6,308 nucleotides of DNA, taken from the NCBI GenBank assembly GCA_027311485.1, contig DAICYU010000242.1, positions 1-6,308 of the forward strand. The letters run 5' to 3'. Source of the stretch: Acetobacteraceae bacterium. Its GTDB lineage: Bacteria > Pseudomonadota > Alphaproteobacteria > Acetobacterales > Acetobacteraceae. Of this stretch, positions 1 through 5,309 are shown in pieces; the first letter of the stretch is position 1; each line of letters starts with the position of its first letter. The notes under the pieces are model-generated. The model was not told the DNA's origin. It was given only the letters and a program-made list of their open reading frames with translations, and searched no databases. Both the position numbers and the translations under genes were made by a program.

Positions 1-623
1 ATGCCACGGCGGATGATGCGGGCCGCAATCACGGGCTGAACCTGCTGGCGCATGAGGGGCTGGTCCGTCGGGTGATCGGTGGCCAGTGGCATCCGGTGCC
101 GCGGCTGCAGGCGCTGGCCGCGGCCGATCGGATCGAAGCCTACAGCCTGCCGGTCGGGGCGATCCACCACCTGTTCCGCGACATCGCCGACGGGCTGCCC
201 GGCCATCTGACCCGCGCCGGGGTGGGCACTTTCACCGATCCGCGTCATGGCGGCGGCCGGCTGAACCGCCGCACGCGTGAGCACCTTGTTCGCCTGGTGC
301 GGCCCGCCGGCGACGATGCGCTGCTGTACCGCGGTTTCCCGATCGATGTGGCGCTGATCGGCGTCGGCTTCATGGCTGGGTCCGCCGCGATCGCCATGAC
401 ACGCGAAGCGATGACCATCGCCCGGGCGGCCCGCAAGTCCGGGGGGGTGGTCATCGCCCAGACGAACCGGATCGGCACGCTGGAGCGGCTGCCGCCAGAC
501 CATGTGGAGGCTCCGGACTCGCTGGTTGACGCCCTGGTGATAGCCGGCCCGCGGGAGCGTGGGGCGGAGACCTTCGTGCCCGTCTCGGGCGTCGTGTCCG
601 GCCTGCGGCGGCTGACTTACTGA
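1..623 (+). CDS. Acetate/3-oxoacid CoA-transferase family (YdiF/propionate CoA-transferase type), 5' end outside window, C-terminal half absent
   Basis: The reading frame is open from the left edge (first full codon at base 3) and gives 206 visible residues ending in TAC-TGA. Residues around 18-32 (EGLVRRVIGGQWHPVP) and 46-63 (EAYSLPVGAIHHLFRDIA), then VGTFTDPRHGGGRLN, match the first (alpha) half of YdiF-like CoA-transferases, which move CoA between acyl-CoA and acetate or similar acids in the cytoplasm. Family members are about 520 residues and carry the catalytic glutamate in the second half. Here the frame stops just after a sequence resembling the inter-domain linker (ETFVPVSGVVSGLRR), and no frame downstream resembles the beta half. 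The usual DVALIRGTTAD..GN stretch is also altered to DVALIGVGFMAGSAA, and a few residues seem missing after MTREAMTI. It could be a decayed gene or a stand-alone alpha subunit whose partner lies upstream. The GTG at 72 is internal, since homology continues before it. Family assignment is firm; activity is doubtful. Confidence 0.82.
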   Translation, partial: ATADDAGRNHGLNLLAHEGLVRRVIGGQWHPVPRLQALAAADRIEAYSLPVGAIHHLFRDIADGLPGHLTRAGVGTFTDPRHGGGRLNRRTREHLVRLVRPAGDDALLYRGFPIDVALIGVGFMAGSAAIAMTREAMTIARAARKSGGVVIAQTNRIGTLERLPPDHVEAPDSLVDALVIAGPRERGAETFVPVSGVVSGLRRLTY

Positions 624-675
624 TCGCGTAACCGGCCGTCTTCAACAGCAGACGTCCGGACCCGTTGATCGCTCC

Positions 676-735
676 GAATTCCCCCGGCCCCAATGCTCCC
701 GGCCTGAATTCCCCCGACCCGACTACCCGCGGTTC
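676..735. repeat. Degenerate 15-base tandem repeat
   Basis: The unit GAATTCCCCCGGCCC at 676-690 recurs as GAATTCCCCCGACCC at 706-720, exactly 30 bases later with one mismatch. The intervening block 691-705 (CAATGCTCCCGGCCT) and the following block 721-735 are more diverged copies in the same 15-base register. Read in the frame beginning at 665, the blocks encode a Pro-Asn-Ser-Pro-Gly-like pentapeptide repeat. That small frame has no recognisable protein and no clear ribosome binding site, so I treat the repeat as non-coding. It begins about 50 bases after the CoA-transferase stop. Confidence 0.6.
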
Positions 736-841
736 GGCAGCCATAGATGCGTCGTGCATCTGGCTGCTGGCGCCCGGGACGTTACGCGGATATCTGTTTC
801 GTATCCGTGGACGGCATCTGAGGTGCCGCCAGCGGGCGCTG
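735..841 (+). other. Run of four consecutive stem-loops upstream of the PpiC-type isomerase gene (candidate structured leader)
   Basis: Four inverted repeats lie end to end. The first pairs 737-743 plus 746-750 with 756-767: arms GCAGCCA..GATGC and GCATCTGGCTGC, 12 Watson-Crick pairs, a two-base bulge and the loop GTCGT, extendable by G-U pairs to about 734/770. The second pairs 785-792 with 802-809 (CGGATA/TATCCG core, 9-base loop). The third pairs 812-818 with 822-828 (one G-U pair, loop TGA). The fourth pairs CAGCG 830-834 with CGCTG 837-841 with a very tight 2-base loop. The run ends 23 bases before the chosen ATG at 865. No T-run follows any hairpin, so simple intrinsic terminators are unlikely. 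GC-rich DNA produces short inverted repeats by chance; only the first stem is long enough to stand out alone. Confidence 0.45.
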
Positions 842-864
842 CGTCGGGGGCTGGGTGCGGGTTC

Positions 865-1791
865 ATGCTGTTTGCAGGATTACGGCGACTGATGCTGGCC
901 TGTGCGGCCGGTTTTCCCATGGTTGCCTGGGCGCAGCCGGTGGCGACCGAGCCAGCCGGCGTTCCGCCCCCCACTGCCGCCGCGGCCGCGTCGCTGGATG
1001 CGGCGTTGGCGGAGCTTGACCGATCGGCCGATACGATCGCCGCCGAAGTCGGATCGCGCGCGATCACCTGGGCCGACGTCGCCGACAGGATTCGCGCCAT
1101 GCCGGAGGTTGTCAGCGCAATCGCGTTCCCGGACCTCTACAAGCAGGCCGCGCTGCAACTGATGCATGAGGCGGCGCTGGCGGCCTACGGCCGCAGCCTT
1201 CACATCGACAATGATGCCGCGACGCGGCGGCGCCTTGCCGTGGCCATCGACAAGGCACTGGCGGATGAGGTGCTGCGCCGGTCGCTGGCACCCAACGTCA
1301 GCGATCAGTCGCTGCGTCAGGTCTACAACGCCTATGTCGCAAACAAGCCCGGGCCGGATGAGGTGCGGGCCCGGTTGATCATGGTCGATACCCAGGACAA
1401 GGCGGACGAACTGATCAAGCGCCTCCAGGCGGGGGCGAGCTTCGCCGACCTCGCCCGCGCCTTCAGCCAGGACGGGACCGCCCGGAACGGCGGCGATCTT
1501 GGTTTCGCTCGGCTCGACATGCTGACCCCGGAATTGGGTGCGGTGATGTTCGCACTCGCGCCCGGCCAGATGACGCAATACCCTGTCCGGTCAAACAACC
1601 GGTGGTTCATCATCCGGGTGGAGGAGCGTCGGCAGCCGCCGGCGCCGGCCTTCGATGCGATCAAGCGGGTGCTGGAGCGGGACGTGATCCGCGCCGGCGT
1701 TCCGCAACTGCTGCAGGCGGCCGAGAAGGTGACGCCGGTACGGTATTATGGACTGACCGGCAAGGAACCGGCAGCCTCACCGACGAATTAA
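865..1791 (+). CDS. Exported parvulin-type (PpiC/SurA-like) peptidyl-prolyl cis-trans isomerase
   Basis: This 308-residue protein should catalyse cis-trans isomerisation of X-Pro bonds and assist folding of exported proteins in the periplasm. Residues 1-23 form a signal peptide: basic n-region (RR at 7-8), hydrophobic core, and a type I signal peptidase site AWA|Q after residue 23. No lipobox is present. An Ala/Pro-rich linker (about 24-45) leads into a helical SurA-N-like region (about 46-160). The rotamase domain covers about 165-253, with the family pattern ARLIMV at the first strand, GASFADLARAFSQD (190-203), GGDLGF (209-214), LTPELGAVMFAL and the final strand WFIIRVEER. A helical tail follows. 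ATG 865 was chosen because it gives a proper signal peptide; an in-frame GTG at 754 would add 37 residues and bury it, and ATG 892 would make the peptide too short. The Shine-Dalgarno sequence is weak (G-rich 846-861). Client proteins cannot be deduced. Confidence 0.88.
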   Translation: MLFAGLRRLMLACAAGFPMVAWAQPVATEPAGVPPPTAAAAASLDAALAELDRSADTIAAEVGSRAITWADVADRIRAMPEVVSAIAFPDLYKQAALQLMHEAALAAYGRSLHIDNDAATRRRLAVAIDKALADEVLRRSLAPNVSDQSLRQVYNAYVANKPGPDEVRARLIMVDTQDKADELIKRLQAGASFADLARAFSQDGTARNGGDLGFARLDMLTPELGAVMFALAPGQMTQYPVRSNNRWFIIRVEERRQPPAPAFDAIKRVLERDVIRAGVPQLLQAAEKVTPVRYYGLTGKEPAASPTN

Positions 1792-1840
1792 GCCACCGGG
1801 TGGTTCAGCCTGCGGCAACGGCGCTGTAGCGTGCCCGCCG

Positions 1841-1845
1841 GGAGG
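1841..1845 (+). promoter_or_regulatory. Ribosome binding site GGAGG for the 2-hydroxyacid dehydrogenase
   Basis: A perfect GGAGG core ends 6 bases before ATG 1852. It decides the start in favour of 1852 over an in-frame GTG at 1831, which would place the Shine-Dalgarno inside the coding region. Confidence 0.85.
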
Positions 1846-1851
1846 ACTGCC

Positions 1852-2829
1852 ATGGCCGCGAACACCTTCACCTTCGTCATGCTGCCGCCGCAAACCGACA
1901 TCACCCGCGCCTGGGCGCGGCAACTCGGGCAGGACGTACCGGAAGCACGCGTGGTGGTGGCCGAGGATGCCGCCGCCGCGGCCGAGGCGATTGCCACCGC
2001 CGACGCGGCTTTCGGCTGGCTGTCGGAAGACCTGCTGGCCAAGGCGACCCGCTTGCGCTGGTTGCAGGCACCGCAGGCTGCGCCCGCCGCCGGCTACTAC
2101 CATTATGCGCTGGTGCGGCATGCACTGACCGTGACCAACTTCCGGGAGATTTTCAACGACCATATCAGCGCCCATATCCTTGCCTATGTGCTGGCCTTCG
2201 CCCGCGGTCTGCACATCTATCTCCCCCAGCAACTGCGGCATGAGTGGAAGAAGCCGCCCGAGGACCAGGGGGTCGTGCACCTGCCCGAAGCCACCGCGCT
2301 GATCGTTGGCCTGGGCGGGATCGGCGCCGAAACCGCCCGGCTTCTGTCCGCCTTTGGCACCACCGTATTGGCAACCGACGCGAGGCGGTCCGAACGGCCG
2401 CCGCATGTCACCGAACTGCATCCGGCCGAGGCTCTGGACACGCTGCTGCCGCGGGCTGATTTCGTGATCCTGACGGTGCCGCATACGCCGGCTACCGAGG
2501 GATTCTTCAACCGCGCGCGCTTCCAGCGGATGAAGCCTTCGGCGTTCTTCATCAATATCGGCCGCGGCAAGACGACACCGCTGGACGACCTGGTAGCGGC
2601 GCTTCAAGCCAATGAGATCGCAGGCGCCGCGCTGGATGTCTATGAGCAGGAGCCGCTGCCGGCCGAGCATGCGCTGTGGCGGATGCCGAATGTGATCCTG
2701 ACGCCGCACATGGCGGGATACGGACCGTACTTGAACGATCGGCGGTATGCGATCGTGCGCGACAACTGCCGGGCGTTCGCCGCAGGGCAAACGCTCCGGA
2801 ACGTGGTGGACAAGGCGATGTGGTTCTGA
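1852..2829 (+). CDS. D-isomer-specific 2-hydroxyacid dehydrogenase, NAD(P)-dependent
   Basis: This 325-residue cytoplasmic enzyme belongs to the family that interconverts D-2-hydroxy acids and 2-oxo acids (glyoxylate/hydroxypyruvate reductases, D-lactate and phosphoglycerate dehydrogenases). The Rossmann glycine motif GLGGIG is at 153-158. An acidic residue D176 at the end of the second strand (ATDARR) favours NAD(H), although the following arginines could allow NADP(H). The catalytic triad is visible: Arg238 in INIGRG, Glu267 in DVYEQEP, and His286 in LTPHMAG, with the usual family spacing. Residues 1-100 form the divergent substrate-binding lobe; the 2-oxo acid binding loop is unusual (QAPQAAPAAGYYHY, 72-85), so the substrate cannot be named. 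Length is normal. The preceding isomerase gene stops 60 bases upstream; co-transcription is possible but there is no obvious functional link. The gene converges on the FMN-dependent hydroxy acid dehydrogenase. Confidence 0.92.
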   Translation: MAANTFTFVMLPPQTDITRAWARQLGQDVPEARVVVAEDAAAAAEAIATADAAFGWLSEDLLAKATRLRWLQAPQAAPAAGYYHYALVRHALTVTNFREIFNDHISAHILAYVLAFARGLHIYLPQQLRHEWKKPPEDQGVVHLPEATALIVGLGGIGAETARLLSAFGTTVLATDARRSERPPHVTELHPAEALDTLLPRADFVILTVPHTPATEGFFNRARFQRMKPSAFFINIGRGKTTPLDDLVAALQANEIAGAALDVYEQEPLPAEHALWRMPNVILTPHMAGYGPYLNDRRYAIVRDNCRAFAAGQTLRNVVDKAMWF

Positions 2830-2860
2830 TGGCGCCTTGACCGTGACGGACGCAAGCGGC

Positions 2861-2881
2861 GCCCGCCTGGGGCCGGCGGGC
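2861..2881. terminator. GC-rich hairpin between two convergent genes, possible bidirectional terminator
   Basis: GCCCGCC (2861-2867) pairs perfectly with GGCGGGC (2875-2881) across a 7-base loop. It sits in the 62-base gap between the stops of two converging genes, a typical terminator position. Neither strand has a T-run after the stem, so factor-independent termination is uncertain. Confidence 0.4.
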
Positions 2882-2891
2882 CGGGTTGCAC

Positions 2892-4097
2892 TCAGCGCCG
2901 CAGCGTCATCGCACCGGAATTGCGGCGTTCCTCCTCGGCACGCACGGTTTCCAGCAGGTAATGAGGTCCGAGCGCCGCGAGGTTGGGGGCGCCAATCTGA
3001 CCCAACACAAGGTCGATCTCGCGTTGCAGGATGGAGACCGCCTTCTTCACACCCTCCAACCCCCCAGCGGTCGCCCCATACAACGTCGCTCGGCCGGTGA
3101 GGATGAAATCAGCACCCATGCACAGCGCGGCGACGATGTCGGAGCCGCGGCGCACGCCGCTGTCCAGCAGCAGCGGCACATCCGGCCCGACAGCGGCGCG
3201 GATCATCGGCAGCATGTCCAGCGGTGACGGCATCATGTCCAGTTGCCGTGCGCCGTGGTTGGACACGATCAGCCCATCCACACCCAGGCCGGTGGCAATC
3301 CGCGCGTCTTCCGGATGCATGACGCCCTTCAGCAGCAGCGTGCCGGGCCAGGCTTCCCGGATGGCTTCCAGGTCGCGCCAGGTCTGGCTGGGATCGGGCG
3401 TTTGCTTGGCGAACAGGTCGGCCACCTGGTCCGGCGTGGAACCGGGCGCCGCGTAACGCTGCCAGTTGCCCAGCATCGGCAGGCCGCCGCTGCGGAAGTA
3501 GGTGACGACCCATTCTGGGTGCAGCATCGCCTCCAGGATCGTCGGCAGGGTCATCCGCAGCGGGCGGACGAAGCCGTTGCGGCGGTTGCGTTCCCGGTTC
3601 GAAGAGACAGGCACGTCACAGGTGACGGCGATGGTGGACAGGCCGAGATCCTTGGCGCGCTTCACCAAGTCGAGCTGGAATGACCGGTCGCGCGCGCCAT
3701 AGATTTGATACCACAGGTTCTTCGGCGCCAGCTTCGCGGCCTGTTCCATGGACGCATTGGCGGCGCCGGACATCAGGTAGGGGACGTCGGCGTCGTTTGC
3801 CGCCTGCGCCAGGAACAGCTCCGCATCCTTGCGGAACGCACCGGCCATGCCGGTCGGCGCGATCCCGAAAGGGCTGGCATAGGTCCGGCCGAACAGCGTC
3901 GCGCGTTGCTCACGCTTTGAGGTATCGATATAGTAACGGGGCACCAGGCGGGCATCGCGGAAGGCATTGGCATTCGTGCGCAGGCCGACCTCATCCTCAA
4001 CGCCGCCTTCGATGAAGTCGAACATGATCTTCGGCAGGCGGCGCTTGGCCATGCGCTTGAGGTCGTCGATATTGATCGCGCTGTCGATTGACTTCAT
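2892..4097 (-). CDS. FMN-dependent alpha-hydroxy acid dehydrogenase/oxidase (L-lactate/mandelate dehydrogenase, glycolate oxidase family)
   Basis: This 401-residue TIM-barrel flavoprotein should oxidise an L-2-hydroxy acid to the 2-oxo acid, passing electrons to quinone or oxygen. FMN and active-site signatures are clear: APTGMAG (80-86), YQIYG with Tyr133, TCDVPV with Asp161, LLLKG with Lys257, the hallmark SNHGARQLD with catalytic base His281 and substrate-binding Arg284, LDSGVRRG (311-318), and the phosphate-binding GRATLYG (335-341). The N-terminal motif is MFDFIEGG, so the conserved substrate-carboxylate tyrosine (Tyr24 in spinach glycolate oxidase) is Phe28. RERN at 168-171 replaces the commoner RERD. 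A long insert-like stretch (about 180-240) corresponds to the variable loop 4 region that in some relatives contacts the membrane; no clear transmembrane helix is seen. An AAAGGGG element lies 13 bases before the ATG, a long spacing. The substrate is unknown; L-lactate, mandelate-like or other acids are all possible. Confidence 0.92.
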   Translation of the reverse strand: MKSIDSAINIDDLKRMAKRRLPKIMFDFIEGGVEDEVGLRTNANAFRDARLVPRYYIDTSKREQRATLFGRTYASPFGIAPTGMAGAFRKDAELFLAQAANDADVPYLMSGAANASMEQAAKLAPKNLWYQIYGARDRSFQLDLVKRAKDLGLSTIAVTCDVPVSSNRERNRRNGFVRPLRMTLPTILEAMLHPEWVVTYFRSGGLPMLGNWQRYAAPGSTPDQVADLFAKQTPDPSQTWRDLEAIREAWPGTLLLKGVMHPEDARIATGLGVDGLIVSNHGARQLDMMPSPLDMLPMIRAAVGPDVPLLLDSGVRRGSDIVAALCMGADFILTGRATLYGATAGGLEGVKKAVSILQREIDLVLGQIGAPNLAALGPHYLLETVRAEEERRNSGAMTLRR

Positions 4098-4127
4098 GAG
4101 CGTACCGTTTCCCCTTTGACTCGCGCC

Positions 4128-4157
4128 CTATCACCCGCTTCGGCCGTGGCACGACAA
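4128..4157 (-). promoter_or_regulatory. Weak candidate sigma-70-type promoter for the alpha-hydroxy acid dehydrogenase
   Basis: Reading the - strand, TTGTCG (complement of 4152-4157) and TGATAG (complement of 4128-4133) are separated by 18 bases and lie about 30 bases upstream of the ATG at 4097. The -10 match is poor. The gap 4098-4236 holds no convincing gene, so this transcript may have its own promoter. Confidence 0.22.
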
Positions 4158-4236
4158 TTGTTTGGCGACGTTAGCAGTGGCGCCCGCCCGCTGCCAGCGC
4201 GTGATCGGCTGCGGCTGGATCAGGTGACAGCGCCGT

Positions 4237-5238
4237 TCATGCGTCAATGCCTTCTGGCGCCCTTGGTGGTAGCGGCGACAGCGCGTACGCGGCCTCCACC
4301 AGGGCCACCGCGGCTGCATTGTCCGCCAGGTCGGCAACCGGCTTTCGTCCATCGCGGAGCCGCGCCAGCGTGTCGCGCACGAATGTCGGGTAGAAGTAAA
4401 CGTTTGTCAGCTTCATGGCGCGTGTGCTGCGCTGCCGATCGTTCGTAACGATCTCCAACGTGCTGTCATCACGGGCGGAGAAGTAATGATTTTCCGTCCT
4501 GATGCTGTAGTGCAGATCGAAGACGGAGTTGGGGGCCGGATACAGATAGCCGGTTTCGACCATGCAGCTTGCCCCGCCGCCCTGCATCAGCACGACGGCA
4601 TGATCCTCGATCGTCAGGTGCGCGTTGCGGTTCGACATCATTGCCCCCGTCACGGTCAGCTCGGCGCCGTGCAGCAGGACCCGGCACAGATCCATGAAGT
4701 GCACGCCCAGGTTCAGAAGCGGACCGCCGCCGGCGGTGCGGCGATCGATCACCCACTCGACCCGCTGCTGGCGGTAACGATCGACCATGCCGCCGATGAA
4801 TTTGAACATGGCATACTGCACCGCCTCGTTCGCCGCGACCTCCCGGATGGTGTCGATCAACGGGCTGTAGCGGATCACGTAGGGCACCGCCGCGAACACG
4901 CCGGCCGCCTGGGCACGGACGGCGATGTCGGCGGCTTCGGCTGCGTTGATGGCGCACGGTTTTTCCATCGCGAATGCGATGCGCTGGTCGATCAGAAATC
5001 GGGCCAGTTCTGCCATGTCGCAATGCCGGGCAAGCGCAAAGGCAAAGTCGGGGCGCAGGGCGGCACACATCTCCCGGTAGTCAGCGAAGGCGCGGCAGCC
5101 GGCGTGGGTGGCGACCGGTTCGGCGCGCGACAGGTCCGGATCGCTGACGCCGATGATCGATACGTCCGGCAGCGCCAGACAAGGCTCCAGAAAGAAGGGG
5201 GTATGCCAATGCGAAACCCCGATCAGCACCACGCGCAA
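4237..5238 (-). CDS. Gfo/Idh/MocA family NAD(P)-dependent oxidoreductase
   Basis: This 333-residue protein has an N-terminal Rossmann fold: strand VVLIGVSHWHTP (3-13) in place of the canonical GxGxxG, then IIGVSDPD (28-35). The family hallmark EKP sits at 92-94 in AFAMEKPCAI, with the lysine normally acting in catalysis and cofactor positioning. The C-terminal alpha/beta domain includes the GGGPLLNLGVHFMDL segment (170-184), whose His180 corresponds to the conserved catalytic or substrate-contact position. Members oxidise or reduce hydroxyls on sugars, inositols and related cyclic compounds; the substrate here is unknown. TTG at 5238 is chosen as start because AAAAGGGGGG lies 7 bases upstream and the Rossmann strand starts immediately. 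An ATG at 5277 would add 13 non-homologous-looking residues and include the Shine-Dalgarno in the coding region. The gene is divergent from the binding-fold gene at 5310 and runs in the same direction as the hydroxy acid dehydrogenase, 139 bases ahead of it. Confidence 0.88.
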   Translation of the reverse strand: MRVVLIGVSHWHTPFFLEPCLALPDVSIIGVSDPDLSRAEPVATHAGCRAFADYREMCAALRPDFAFALARHCDMAELARFLIDQRIAFAMEKPCAINAAEAADIAVRAQAAGVFAAVPYVIRYSPLIDTIREVAANEAVQYAMFKFIGGMVDRYRQQRVEWVIDRRTAGGGPLLNLGVHFMDLCRVLLHGAELTVTGAMMSNRNAHLTIEDHAVVLMQGGGASCMVETGYLYPAPNSVFDLHYSIRTENHYFSARDDSTLEIVTNDRQRSTRAMKLTNVYFYPTFVRDTLARLRDGRKPVADLADNAAAVALVEAAYALSPLPPRAPEGIDA

Positions 5239-5245
5239 TGTCGTT

Positions 5246-5251
5246 CCCCCC
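5246..5251 (-). promoter_or_regulatory. Ribosome binding site that supports a TTG start
   Basis: On the - strand, AAAAGGGGGG is followed after 7 bases by TTG (5238). This spacing fits a Shine-Dalgarno element and is the main reason for calling the non-ATG start of the Gfo/Idh/MocA gene. Confidence 0.6.
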
Positions 5252-5267
5252 TTTTGCAAGACGATTC

Positions 5268-5291
5268 CGTGGCGCATCCTTTGTTGCCACG
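5268..5291. promoter_or_regulatory. Inverted repeat in the divergent intergenic region, possible operator
   Basis: CGTGGC (5268-5273) and GCCACG (5286-5291) form a perfect inverted repeat with a 12-base spacer, giving a dyad with arm centres about 18 bases apart. It lies in the 71-base gap between the divergent starts at 5238 and 5310, where a regulator controlling both genes would bind. There is no regulator gene in the window, and 6-base arms in GC-rich DNA can arise by chance. Confidence 0.3.
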
Positions 5292-5309
5292 CAAGTCAGG
5301 GACCGCACC

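Noticed and set aside
754..864. N-terminal extension of the isomerase from GTG 754
   Set aside because: It would bury a well-formed signal peptide 37 residues inside the protein and run through the stem-loop region; the added residues show no family similarity.
665..892. Small + strand open frame with a Pro-Asn-Ser-Pro-Gly repeat
   Set aside because: No ribosome binding site or recognisable protein; it covers the tandem repeat and runs into the isomerase start in a different frame.
880..1578. Long - strand open frame opposite the isomerase
   Set aside because: A GC-rich shadow frame: its composition is Arg/Gly/His-rich and the + strand frame has clear family motifs.
1791..1805. Small hairpin just after the isomerase stop (AGCCAC/GTGGTT)
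   Set aside because: Only a six-pair stem with a G-U pair, a 3-base loop and no T-run; too weak to call a terminator.
1777..2790. 337-residue - strand open frame opposite the D-2-hydroxyacid dehydrogenase
   Set aside because: No motif and low-complexity composition; the + strand has a complete catalytic triad and strong Shine-Dalgarno, so the antisense frame is a by-product of codon bias.
4174..4194. Hairpin GCAGTGG/CCGCTGC in the gap between the two - strand genes
   Set aside because: Seven pairs including one G-U, with no U-rich tail on either strand; expected by chance at this GC content.
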